A stretch of DNA of 64,000 nucleotides, from assembly GCF_008831285.2 (NCBI RefSeq), contig NC_045140.1, positions 17,668,370 through 17,732,369 on the forward strand, in the 5' to 3' direction. Origin of the DNA: Nymphaea colorata. Its lineage: Eukaryota; Streptophyta; Magnoliopsida; Nymphaeales; Nymphaeaceae. A program made the position numbers and the translations under genes. The notes below the pieces were generated by a model. The model saw only the letters and a list, made by a program, of their open reading frames with translations. It was not told the DNA's origin and searched no databases. This document shows positions 48,607 through 60,329 of this stretch, in pieces; the stretch's first letter is position 1, and each line of letters starts with the position of its first letter.

Positions 48607-49420
48607 GCACAAGAACAATGTTGGCAATGCAGCGACACCCTTTGTACTTGCTCGAGTAAATGAACTCACCGGCGGAGCTTCACTGGCTGCAAGTGTCCTT
48701 TTATGATACTATTCCATTTATTGGTAACCAATATGCTTTTGAAGTTGGATGAGCAAAAGGGTCATCAATCATTTGGCTTCATTTACAGCTTCCACGCATT
48801 ACCTTATTTGCTATCCCATGGTTACCAGGAACCATAGTTTTGGAACTAGCAAATAATTGCTACTTGCATCGCTACTGATCAGGTTCAATTGGGATATTAA
48901 TATTAAGAATGAGTGAAAACTAACCAAACAGGAGCTAATCATCTGGTCTCTACCTTTCCCCCCTCATTATTTCTTTCTTGTGCTTCTACGACCAGAATTT
49001 TCAGATATTGCACTTGTGAAAAACAATGCTCGTGTTGCTCTTGCAAGCTCGAGAAAAGAGAGTTAAGAAATAGGGTCTATGTTGCTTATTCATGGTATAA
49101 ATGAAGGCATCGCAAACGGAGCAAACAGCTGCTTGATTTTATTCATGTCGTGTGTAGCTTGCGTACGCAGTTGCTTAACGCAATTTTCTCCTGTTGGGTA
49201 TTAAAAGCGTGAAGGTTGGCTCTCTGCTCCACACTAATATTAAGAATGAGTGAACTCTAACCAAACAGGATCGAATCATTTAGTCTCTACCTTTCCCCCT
49301 CGTTATTTCTTTCTTGTGCTTCTTTGACCAGAATTTTCAGATATTGCACTTGTGAAAGACAATGCTCGTGTTGGTGCGGAGATTGCTGTTGCTCTTGCAA
49401 GTTTGAGGAAAGAGAGTTAA
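48607..49420 (+). pseudogene. last exons of a pseudouridine-5'-phosphate glycosidase-like gene
   Basis: An 86-bp exon (48607-48692) after TTTGCAG encodes NNVGNAATPFVLARVNELTG and GASLAA. This is the conserved C-terminal motif of the PsuG / indigoidine synthase A-like family, which splits pseudouridine 5'-phosphate into uracil and ribose 5-phosphate. The terminal exon is present twice after TTTTCAG. Copy 1 is 49005-49066 (IALVKNNARV, then ALASSRKES, stop). Copy 2 is 49341-49420 (IALVKDNARVGAEIAVALAS, then LRKES, stop). Phases fit (exon ends on A, next begins AT: Asn). Copy 1 lacks 18 bp coding for GAEIAV. The catalytic N-terminal exons were not found upstream in this window, so it is taken as a fragment. 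Confidence 0.7.
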
Positions 49421-49577
49421 GAAATAGGGTCTATGTTTCTTATTCATGGTATAAATGAAGGCATTGCAAACGGAGCAAACAGCTTTTTGATTTTATTCAT
49501 GTCATGTGTAGCTTGCGTACGTAGTTGCTCAATGCAATTTTGTCCTGCTGGATAGTAAAAGCGTGAAGATCTCTGCT
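48898..49577 (+). repeat. tandem duplication, unit about 337 bp, containing a terminal exon
   Basis: Copy 1 is about 48898-49235 and copy 2 about 49236-49577. Both run from TATTAAGAATGAGTGAA to CTCTGCTCCACACTA and differ by scattered substitutions plus the 18-bp indel in the exon. Copy 2 keeps the full exon, so copy 1 most simply carries a deletion. Confidence 0.85.
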
Positions 49578-50876
49578 CCACACTACTTCTTGTGCCCTTC
49601 CCATGAGTCTGATAGGACTGTTAACTTTTGAAATCTGATAAAATTGCGGATTATGATAAATTTTGATTCTTTGATTTTTTTTCTAAATTTTGAATTTATA
49701 CACCAAGTCCCGCCGTTGATTATTTGGTTTTGAATATGTAAACCTGTTATATGCAGTTAGATTTATCAGAAAAATATAACCGAGAGGATTCAATGTTAGA
49801 CGGCTGTTTGTATCCAGTTTGGATGTTTACTTGTGGAAGGATTGGCAATAGATATGGACTTTTAAATATTATGACCAAGTAATATAGGAACCATTCTGGA
49901 TTAATTGTTAAAATTACTGGTTGACTTATATGTTGCCAGTCAAGTACTTTCCCGAAACGATGGCTGACCATTTGAATACTGGCTATATGAAGTTACATCT
50001 GGCGTAAAATGCCTGGGGTTCGCAGTGTTCTTCATGAATTATAATTTCTTGTTCGCATCTTTTGTAAATTCATTGTGCAAGCTTTTTTGAGATAGATTAA
50101 GCTCGTTTTCACGTACGCCGCTTGAATTCCGTGTTTGGTTCCAGCTAGTTTATCCTGAGTTCCTTGTTTATCTCAAGGACGTGTTATATTGCTTTCAACT
50201 TTCTCACTTCTGTCTTCAGTTTTACATGTCATGTATCGCTATTTGCGTGACGTAAATTGCAGGTTACTACTCTGTCTTTTTCTTTTTTCACACGATGGAA
50301 CTGCACCTTCCTCGAAAGACTTTATTGCTCGCCCCGCACAGTTCGGCATAGGCGGTTTGGCTACAGCCGGTTACCACCTAATTGTGTAAATTACAACGTA
50401 AGATCGACAATTAGATGAGGAGTTTCAGTGCTGGCGAACTTTTGTAGTTAATGAAGCGCAACGAAGTCGGCATTCCGTAAAAGCTACAGGAAAGATATTG
50501 CTTGAATAATGTGAAAATGTGATTCCATTACGTCCTAGTTAAAATGACACTTTGTTATATCCTTTTAAACATATTTCAGTAATAAGCGTTTCTAACGTGA
50601 CATCTATTTTCGTGCTATATACAAAAGTGGGAGAAGTTTTATGTTGGCAAAAAAATGCTTCATAATTAATTTCAATCTGTTTACTTGGAAGTTGTCCAAA
50701 CACTTCGCCAATGAAAAATAACCTGCTCACACTTGAGGAAAAGTTATGCTCGTGTCTTGTTTTGGCAACGGCATGTCGCCATGGAGGAGTGGGAGTCAGA
50801 GTCGGAGGTAAAAAGGACAATGGAGGTCCCAGCAGTCTTTTATAGAGCAAAAAATAGTATTCAAATCTACAAATGT
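49578..50876. other. intergenic, no gene seen
   Basis: AT-rich, no exon-like frame supported. 50260-50390 is open for 66 residues but matches no family I know. Confidence 0.5.
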
Positions 50877-51427
50877 CTAACCAATCACATGCAAGAAAAA
50901 GCGTGCGCATACAACCACACCACTTCCATTTTGATTTTTGATTTTCACCTCCTGATATCGTGTCTGAATCCACATTATCTCTTCAGCAATGTCATCCATC
51001 TCCCATGTTAAACATTCACCCAAACAGAGGTCTGGACGTTCTATTGACGGCCCACACTCGAGGATAAGTTTATGAACTTCCACTCAGCTTTATTAGCATC
51101 AAAGTAATTGAAATTCACCATCCAAAGCTGTTGAAGAGCAACAAGCGTATGAAGTATCACTACTTGTGCAATTGAAGCCCAAGCCACCTTTCCCACATCA
51201 AAAACAGTACCCAAAGTCACAAATGTCTGATCAATTACATGCAACAAAGGGAACTAAGCAAAATCAACACCATATTAGAAGCTTAGCTTCAATACAAAGT
51301 GCACAACATTCAATGAATTCCTAAGCATAGATGAAAACTCTTCTGATCGCAAGACCCCTGAACATGAATCGATACTGAGCACCTCTAGCTCGTTGAATTG
51401 ACGTTGAATGCCATCCTTACCAAAAAC
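50877..51427 (-). pseudogene. F-box/FBD gene exons 2 and 3, broken
   Basis: On the minus strand, an acceptor CTTGAAG (51428-51434) opens exon 2 at 51427: VFGKDGIQRQFNELEVLSID, then SCSGVLRSEEFSSMLRNS. This clearly parallels exon 2 of the tandem F-box genes at 8508 and 12705. The exon should end after ATTGAAG (51287), but the donor GT is CT (51286-51285). Exon 3 starts at 51226 after TTGATCAG and encodes an FBD-like end (LQQLWMVNFNYFDANKAEWK, then LILECGPSIE). It has a frame change near 51060. No exon 1 with an F-box was found at higher coordinates. It is a dead relative of the cluster, in inverse orientation and about 33 kb from it. Confidence 0.7.
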
Positions 51428-52291
51428 CTTCAAGGATGCAGATTTGAGTTATAGAAAAGAAGAAAGTAGTTGGTTACAGATGAGAGTTGAAGTGCTAGCA
51501 TGTTGTGGGGAGCATTGCATGGCTGATGGTTAGAGTTCAAGAGTGCATTGCATTTACTCTACTTTCTCTTCTCATCAGCATAATGTAAGGTTCTATTTAG
51601 AAAACAATGGTGAAATGAAAAAAATTAAAATTTCAAAAAGTGTTTTTTCTTTTGTTAAAAACTTCAATTTCAAATATATGAGCTACAAATTTATTTTGAG
51701 GTGGTTTTGCCGTGTTTCTTTACAGCAACACAACATAACCATGTTTCAATATGCTTTTTTCTGTTTCGTTACTCAAATAAACCTTCCGCTCGAATAGACG
51801 CAAGTAGGAGTCATGGCTCAATAAGAACCAGTCAACTATTGAGAAGAAATTAGGCTTTTGTTTGTCTACAAGCTTAGAGCTCTACTGCGTGACTTTTTCG
51901 TAGGGGTCTAGATTGTCTTGGTCACAATTGATGACCGGGATAGCGGTATATAAATGCCTTCATCTTTTGGATAGGACGTTGTATTTTATAACCTCTTCAA
52001 ATGCAAGGAATGAGAGTATGTGAAGCAGCATTGATTCAGGCAATGAGTTGATTATGCACTCGCTGGGCTGATCGTGACGTAGGACTGACATATTTTGAAA
52101 TTACAGTGTAAGGATTCAAACTTACAGTAGAAGCCAAATTGATAGACAAAATGAAGCTAAAGACACTTAATGACAAGGAGGAAAAAATTGAAAAACAAAA
52201 CAGAAAAAGAAGTTAAAGGAATAACGCAATCACCATAAAATATAGTAAATCAACCATGCAAACCAATATTAAGAATGAATTTTGAAACTAC
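51428..52291. other. intergenic, no gene seen
   Basis: 51428-51480 is intron-like DNA upstream of the F-box remnant. The rest is AT-rich without coding potential that I can support. Confidence 0.5.
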
Positions 52292-52669
52292 TAAGAACAA
52301 ACACCAAAAAAAGTCTTAAACCAATATATAAATAGTATTCTGCAAGACATAGTTAATAATTTAATTTTTTGGAGACATACACCGACTAAGAACAAACACT
52401 AAAAGAAGTCTTAAACCAATATATAAATAGTATTCTGCAAGAAAGAGAGGAACCTGGACGGGAACTTGGACGACCACTCGAGGTTCTTGATTAAAGTAGC
52501 TTCTTCTTCTTCTGACTAAAAACAAAAGAGATAATAATCAATTTTAACGTGGTTCAGTACTCTACACCTACATCCACGGTAGCTCTCAAAAGTATATGAG
52601 AGACACACTATGTGTATCGTTTAAATACAAGATGTACGACAAAGAGATTTACCTTAAAGTTTATCCCCT
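52292..52669. mobile_element. LTR-like repeat, left copy
   Basis: About 52365-52669 is nearly the same as 55090-55385, same orientation. It contains TTTTAACGTGGTTC..ACT and CACCTACATCCACGG, a motif pair often seen near the ends of plant Ty1-copia LTRs, and AGAGACACACTATGTGTATC. This copy has an additional tandem piece: CTAAGAACAAACAC..TATTCTGCAAGA occurs at 52292-52348 and 52386-52442 (offset 94). No polyprotein is present. Confidence 0.55.
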
Positions 52670-55089
52670 TGATTTCAGCCTTGAACACACTATCTATCTC
52701 CTAGATTTCAGCTTTGGAGGTTACAATATTAATCTCCTTGATTCTAGCATTGGAGATTACAGTATTGTGAGTGATTTCAGCAACAACTGTTTCATCTACG
52801 TCAGCATGCTCGGTGGTGATTTTGGCAACTTCATTATCATCAACACTTTCCACCTATTTGATTTTTGCCTTACTGTTAACACTGACCCCAGGGATTTGCT
52901 TGAATTCAAATTTCTGTTTCCTTGGATTTCTTGAGAGAAGGTTATGAAACAAGTTTTGAATGGCTTAAATACGGTTATGTTAAGCAACTCGATTGAGTTT
53001 CTTTATGGAAACTGGAAGCTTTCTGAAAGCCAAAAAATGCCGTTAAAGCACGTGTCAAGAAGAGGGGATCGTCTTCTATAGTACTTGCTTGGTGCTTGCG
53101 GCGGTGGAGAGTTGCTTATTTTAGAAAATAGAAAAGTACTTTCCTCTTCCATGGAAACATAGGTTCAAGCGAACGGCCCAACCGTAGTCAAATGCCTCTA
53201 ACATCCTTCCCCCACGACAGAGAGAGGCAATGGAAGATAATTCTCTCAACACCAAGAGAGAGAGGCAATAGAAGATAAATCTCCCAACACGCAGAGCTTC
53301 TTCTTCTTCTTCTTCTTTTCCTTATCCTTTTGAATGGCTTAAATACTATTTTGAAACAAATTTTCTTCTTCTTGACCCGATGGCGACTTTTCCTCATTAA
53401 ACATGGTATGTTTGTTCCATCAGGTAAATGATCAGACAACTCATATTAATCTGCATAGTTCTCATGTTCATTGACTCCATGTTTTATGTAAAGCTTATAC
53501 ATTTAGAAAAATGGTTAGAAGATGTTTCTCATCAATACAAAATATCATTACTCATTTGTTTCCTTCTTTGAGTAGATCTTGCATTATTGAATAAGGTGCA
53601 ACTTTCATCTAAGAATATATTAAGAAGCTAGTTGTTTGTGAGTCGACGAGTGATAAAAATTAAAAAAAGTACCCCAAATGCATTGAAAGGAAATAGAGGG
53701 TTGAGATGGCTAACATTAAGAAACTTTTCATAATAGTTTCTTTGTTAAACTACACAAATATTTATAATTTGTATGCATGTACAGAATGACTTCTTAAAAA
53801 CTATTTGGAAAACACCATGATGCACTGCTTCTTTTACGTCAATTGCTGGACACAAAATGATATTTCCTAAATAATTTATTGTTGAACGATGACGTAGTTT
53901 CCACTTGTCTTTGCTAGGTAGAACCGTGAAATGGCTGACACAAAAAATGCGGGGTAGATGATTTACAATTAAAATGAGTCTAATGAGTCGAACACAGAGA
54001 AACATGGATTCGCTTGTCTCATGCTTACTAACATCTTTAAACACAATGTGAATGTGCTATGCGCATGATATACAACAGTGATCAAACAAATAATTGGAGA
54101 GTTTAGATGGTTTTCAACACTGTTATAATGTATTGTAAAAAATCACCGTCACCATTACATTTTCTAAATAAGGGCCGTACATTTCTATCTACTACGCTTG
54201 GAAAGGGTAAACAGTTAGGGCATGTTCTAAGATTGCAACTGGATAATATTTCTAAAAAAGAAAGAAAACCAAATTTTGTGACAATCAAGTTTTGCATTCA
54301 CTAGATAAAATAAACTTTCTCATGTTTGGGAATGCCATTTTGTCAAAACAAATTATTTCAAACCCAATTTCAACACATAAAAAACATGCTTTCATGCTGT
54401 TTTAAAAAGGTATCACAAACACACACCCTAACAACTATTGGTGGAGCCAGAAATTTCTACTTAAGAAATACTCTTGGTATTACTTTCAAACTTAAAGTCA
54501 CTTGTACTCTTCTTGCTGTACCGAGTTCGATAGAATATTCAGTTTTCTAATGTATTTAAATTGGCAACATCCTATCCATTCACCTCCTTATCTAGTTTTA
54601 CTTTCTTCCTTTTTGGATGAAGTGGGCCTGGGATCAACACCAGCTCGAGCCGAACATTTCTTATTGAATAAAGTAAAACACATATAGTCATGTCAATATG
54701 TTCATGTGATGAATCAATGTATGGTAATCCATCTAGAATTTGAGCTCATTCCAGCCATAACTTGAAGCAACCATTATTTGATTGTATCCCCATTATTGCT
54801 TTAAAATAGAATTAATGTCAATTTCAGTTCTTTTTCTTAGTTGTTCAGATGTCCACAAATGCATGGAATCACTGGCCAAGTAAATGTCCAAGAGATAACT
54901 TTCCCTGATTATGAAATAGAGAAATGTAGCTGCCATATTCTCCTAGTAGTGCATTATTACTGCTATATTTTCCACGTAGTATTATGAAATCTTCCAAACC
55001 AACTCAAGAAGTTAAAAACTGCAATCCTTAGGAATTAAGATTCATGATAGGTTTGGTCACTCGTAAAAATCTCACTTTAGTTAGTAATC
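52670..55089. other. DNA between the two LTR-like repeats
   Basis: No gag or pol motifs are seen. 52665-52790 carries a short imperfect repeat (CTTGATTTCAGC, CTAGATTTCAGC, CTTGATTCTAGC). 53298-53318 is a TTC microsatellite, and 53220-53290 repeats AGAGAGAGGCAATrGAAGATAA. It could be the inside of a non-autonomous LTR element, but a primer-binding site and polypurine tract were not identified. Confidence 0.45.
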
Positions 55090-55385
55090 TAATTTTTTGG
55101 AGACATACGCCGACTAAGAACAAACACTAAAAGAAGTCTTAAACCAATATATAAGTAGTATTCTGCAAGAAAGAGAGGAACCTGGACGGCCACTCGAGGT
55201 TCTTGATTAAAGTAGCTTCTTCTTTTTCTGACTAAAAACAAAAGAGATAATAATCAATTTTAACGTGGTTCGGTACTTTGCACCTACATCCACAATAGCT
55301 CTCAAAAGTATATGAGAGACACACTATGTGTATCGTTTAAATACAAGATGTATGGCAGAGATTTACAATTAAAGTTTATCTCCCT
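55090..55385. mobile_element. LTR-like repeat, right copy
   Basis: Direct counterpart of 52365-52669 with few differences: an 11-bp deletion around CTGGACGG, CGGTACTTTGCACC for CAGTACTCTACACC, and a 2-bp loss near the end. Spacing between the copies is about 2.7 kb. Confidence 0.55.
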
Positions 55386-55719
55386 CATTAGCAACGTTTA
55401 TTGATAAGAAGATGTTATAGTGACTTTAATAACAATTTATTGTCCATTTAATGACGATCTTTTACAGTTTGGCCATCCACAACAGTGTGGCATCTGACAA
55501 CATTGTCTTTCATGTTTTTTAAGTCACCTAATTACACGTATATAAATATTTGAAAAAATAATGTTGGGAATTTTTGTTGTCTAGTATTAATTCATACATT
55601 TTGATCTTTGTTTTTTCTCAACCATACCTTATAATGGATCGAAGGATCCTGAGTTAGATACCATCCCTTATAATGGATTGAAGGATCCTGAGTTAGATGA
55701 CCTTGAACAGTAACAATAA

Positions 55720-55769
<50 letters not shown>

Positions 55770-58489
55770 GAAATTAACCATATAATTGTTTACAAGTAAT
55801 AAAAACAGTTTGGTGGTTAATAAATCATAATGAAAAAAAAAACAATTTGCCTGCACCACCTAAAATATATCCTAAGTTTCACCCGACACAATCAGAGTGC
55901 CACAATATTTTTGAAGAGTCTGTGTTACTTAGAGTAGAAAATTAAAGCTATCAAGTACTTGTTGTTCGTAAATCTGATCGTCAGATGTGATCTCCATTAA
56001 AAAGCTTAAAAACGAATGTGATAAAACATTTTTCTGAAAATCAAAAGGTTTTTTTGTTTGAAATGTCTTTCGAAAAGTAAGGAAGATGACAGCTGCTACC
56101 TTTGAAGCATAGTAATATGACATGTAATACCATATCCACAAATTTTTGTTTGTTCAGAAAAATTTGACACCAAGCACAATATAGGTTCAAACTTGGGGAA
56201 GATGAGATTATCGGGCCCACCAACCAGACCCAGGCCCAGTCCATCCTTTCGAGTCATGCTACCCGGTTATTTTGTGGCTCACAAGGCAGAACCCACGGCG
56301 CAGACCCAGCTTGTGTTAGGGCGACTACTTACTACCTGCTGGGTACTCGGATCGATGCACAACTTAACAAGAGACAAATCACATAGGGTTTAATAGTTTT
56401 TGGTATCGACTTTTCTCGGTTCATTCATATTAATTTTGTTGTTGGGATTGTTATTTAACAACTCAATATTTTTTTTTCGATTTCTTTCTGCTTCACTCAT
56501 ATGATCTTTTGCTGAATATCTTTATTTTTGTTCTTGTTCCACATATCTTATTCTTTCTCTTCCCCATATCAAAAATATTATATTTCATCCAGAGAAGTGC
56601 AAAATGAACCACCCCGAAAGCAAGTGAAGAGGAGAGATGAAGAGGAGAGAATTTAAGAAACCTATAGAACGAATGATCAATGATATGTTAAAGTGACAAA
56701 GATTGCGGCTGAAAGAAAAAAGGACACAGGTTAAATTCATAAAGTAGGACAGAAAAGAAAAAGAGAAAGGATCATGGCTCAGGGAATGAAAAGGATAAAA
56801 ATTACAAAATACATAAGAAAAATTGTCATTACCAGCCAACTCATATACGTCCTTGAAACGACGGAATGATAGGTGAGAGAAAGTTGCATACACACAAAAG
56901 GAATTTTTTTTGGTAATTTATTAAAAAAAAATCTTATATAGCCTTTATTATTTATTTTTTTCAATTTTGTCTTCATAAAAAATTTTCTTCAAAATAAAGG
57001 TATTTTAATCATTAACCATATTGACACATGAAAATTTAGACACCAATATACCAATATGGTGCATATAACTAGGTTTCATGAACAAGAAAAAAAATTAAAG
57101 AGAGTAGTGATATTGGAAAATAATAAAATAATTCGACCCTTTTTAAATTTTAGATTATTAATAATAAAATTAAATTAAAATAAAATAAATATTTTTTTTC
57201 TGCATGCAATGAGCAGATCCAGTAGGCAGGGCTGCTATTGAAACAAAAGTAGGCATGACCATCCTTGAGATTTTATTACCCATTAAGAAATAAGAGTAGG
57301 CATTGGGTCGGGTTGGGACGAGCGGACCTGATTGAGTAATTGTTGGACCCATTGTTTGACACAAGTAAGTATTGGACAAAACCTAAGTAGAAAAGAAATA
57401 AACAGCTTATCGGACAACCAGTTGGACCTTGCTTTTTTTTTTTTTCATTTTCTACTTTTTGATATTTTCATCTTTAGTTACCTAGGGGTTTATTTGTTTT
57501 GACATTTGAAAAGAGAGTTTGCACATTTGTTTAGATGTGTGCGTAAACTTTAGATGTTTGAATGTATTTGCGTTTGTGATGATGTATTTGAGTTTAAGAT
57601 TGATCATGCTATGAGGGTATACTATTTGATGTCATTAATTTGTTTTTCTGGATGAGTGGGAGCATTGATCCTACCACCCACACATGTGAGAGCTGTAACA
57701 GCCTCTCTCATACTAACTGGTACAAAAACATAGCCCGAGAAAAGTTTCGAGACATGCCGCATAATACACTCCCAAGTTTACTTGTTTGAGTTATGCCTCT
57801 TGAGACAATTAAATTATACCACATAGATAAATTTATAAATAGAATAAATTTATCAACAAAAATAAACAAAAAAAGAATTGAAATTTTGAGACATTATTAT
57901 GCACAAAAATATGGCAATAATGAACAATAATGTTGGGGGTTCATGTTTAAATGCTTGGATGCAAAATAATTTGAGAAACCATGAATATTTTAATTCCTTC
58001 AAGAAATAAATTTCGTCTTACTCCAAATCATGCTTGGAGAGTACTGTTGTATTTCTTGGTGACAATAATCTTACTTCCCGACCCAAATAGATCTTCTCGC
58101 CTATTATTTATTTGATCGCTACATATTTTCACACAGCAGAAGGCCGTTTTTCCAAATTAAAGATAGACGCTGCCATTTATGTGAAGATGGTAAGACTATA
58201 AAATCGACTTTTATTTCTGCTGTAGTGTAACGCTAGCTTATTTCAAACATACATTTTCCATTTTGTGAGAAATTAAAGATATAGGATCCTATGATACTCA
58301 AATTCAAGGTAAACCTACACATGCTATATGTTTTAGTTCACTCTTCTAGGATACATCGGGTCCTAAAGCATGCTTTTGAGTTGTTCTCCTTTTCTAAAAC
58401 GCATTAAACCAATATGTTAAACCAATGCAGGAACTTCGCCATATTGAAACCCAAAATGTTATACAGCTCATGGAACGTTTTATTTATTT
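55386..58489. other. intergenic, no gene seen
   Basis: Includes a 39-bp tandem pair (55627-55665 and 55666-55704, with CCTTATAATGGATyGAAGGA), a TG/TA microsatellite (55720-55767), a GGGTCGGGTTGGG-type repeat piece (57304), and a short AAAGATAGACGCTGCCAT match to copy A (58160). 56190-56400 is GC-richer and open but unrecognised. Confidence 0.5.
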
Positions 58490-59071
58490 GGAGGAATAGA
58501 ATCTCCTCTTGAAACTACAAGGTATTTTCTTCCCATGTGGTCCGTCCATGTCAGTGCCGTTTGTTTCATGAAACTCAATCGATGGCGCTTTTCATTTTCC
58601 TCTTCCTAGTTGAATTTTCGTAAATCCCTGGTTCTCTGTTTTAAGTAATATAAGATTGTGAGGTATTATTGTATATATGATGAAGCGAAAGAGAGGAATT
58701 CTCCTCGATTCAACAATGAACTATCAGGATGATCAAACAATCAAGAATTGAACTGAAAGCTGACGAAGGAAAATGAGCCATCAACTAAAAGAATCTTGTA
58801 GTATTCCCCGAAGTTTTGCTGTACGCAGATCAGTAATGGTTGTGAAAATGCTATTTATATAGTTAACAGGATGTAAAATAGACGAAAGGATACAGTCAAT
58901 CGCGTGTCGCGCACATCATCAGGTGGCACTGAGTAGACGCAACTGCCTTAAAAGTCTCATATATCTGAGTACACCTTCTTCGGTTAAACTCAGACCTCCC
59001 TCTTCCTCTCTCTCTCCGGAGGTCCGCCACTGATGCTGGTGCTCGTCCGTGAAAGAGAGAGAGAGAGAGAG
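58490..59071 (-). repeat. dispersed repeat family, copy C (inverted relative to copy B)
   Basis: Reverse-complement match to about 47880-48470, estimated by eye at around 80-85% identity with small indels. The left end TCCTCTTGAAACTACAAG pairs with GTTTGAAGAGGAGATT of copy B. The right end holds CTCTCTCCGGAGGTCCGCC and a GA run (59053-59071). The two copies lie 10 kb apart in opposite orientation. Confidence 0.7.
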
Positions 59072-59433
59072 TATGATCTTATATAATAAGTCATTTTGAG
59101 AAGGCAATAATGGATCTGGCTGTGCACTGTTTCTAGCTAATGCTGCTGTCAATTTTCCACCATTGATTGTTGTAAGAGTATGAATGTTCTTTAAGGAACT
59201 TGGTCTAAGGTTTAGGGGCCGGGTTCGGTCTGAGCTCGAGCTACTTTAGCTTGGCTTATTCAGAGAAATGATTCTGGTTGTTCTCATGCTCATTTATACA
59301 ATAATTAAAGAAAGCTTAATAAGAAACAATGGCCTAAGTGTAGAAGCATCATATATTAGTGGAGCAGTTGAGACAACATTAGCATTTGGGGAGGGCGGTA
59401 ATGGAGCATTATCCTTCAAAAGCATCAACACCC
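59072..59433. other. intergenic, no gene seen
   Basis: Contains a GAGCTCGAGC-type motif at 59231-59240, as in the F-box flanks. No coding gene. Confidence 0.5.
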
Positions 59434-60287
59434 TTTACCTACGGTTATGCTGCTTCAAGATTTTAAGGAACATTCTTTGTAAAGCCAGCCTTTTGCCTAT
59501 AATTGCATAAGGGAGACTTTTTTATTTTTATTTTTAAACCTTTGCAAACAAGTTCTGCAACTTTTCATAAAAAAGTGCCCAACCCCACCCGCCCATAAGC
59601 TGAAATAGCCTGCCCTGCATGCCAAATCTTTCTGCCAATCAAAACATGCTGGGAGGTGACCATAGAGGGCGTAGCGTAGGTGCCCATGTTACTTGAACTA
59701 ACAACCAGCCGCCCGCTAAAACTACCGTGCCTATCACCCCTTAGAGCGATATCCATTAACTCTAAATTGAAATCAAATGGCTACCAACGCTTATTTTTTT
59801 GATATAGAAAATATAGTTCTAAGTATGGTAATGACAAAAGGTAGCTTAACTATATCAAAAACTAGGCTAAGCTACCTTTTGTCACTACCATACTTAGAAC
59901 TATACTTTCTATATCAAAAACCGTCAAAAATAAGAGTTGGTAGCCATTTGCTTTCAACTTAGAGTTAATGGATAGCGCTCTAAGGGGTGATAGGCATGCT
60001 AGTTTTAGTGAGTGGCTAGTGGGTGGCTGGTCACTAGTTCAAATAATATGGTCACCTCCCAGCATGTTTTGATTGGAAGAAATATTTGGCATGCAGGGCA
60101 GGCTGTTTCAGCTTAGTCTTAGGCCTAGGGTTTATGGGCCGGCGGGGTTGGGCACTTTTTATGAAAAGTTGCACCACTTGTTTACAAGCGTAAAAAAAAA
60201 AAGGTCTCCCTTTTGCAATTATAGGCAAAACGCTGGCTTTAAAAAGAAAGTTCCTTAAAATCTTGAAGCAGCATAACCGTAGGTCAG
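59434..60287. repeat. foldback element, about 0.85 kb, diverged arms
   Basis: The left arm 59434-59848 and right arm 59868-60287 are inverted copies. Outer ends are CTACGGTTATGCTGCTTCAAG and its complement. Inner ends are GGTAGCTTA and TAAGCTACC with a 19-bp loop. The arms differ by many substitutions and small indels, so this is older than the palindrome at 36-38 kb. No transposase. It is separated by only about 40 bp from the next inverted repeat. Confidence 0.85.
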
Positions 60288-60329
60288 CGATCTTGTATCA
60301 TCTTTATTAAAAGCAAAACAACCAGTAAC

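Noticed and set aside
56193-56393. GC-richer open frame of 66 residues
   Set aside because: No known motif, no splice or start support. It may be old repeat DNA.
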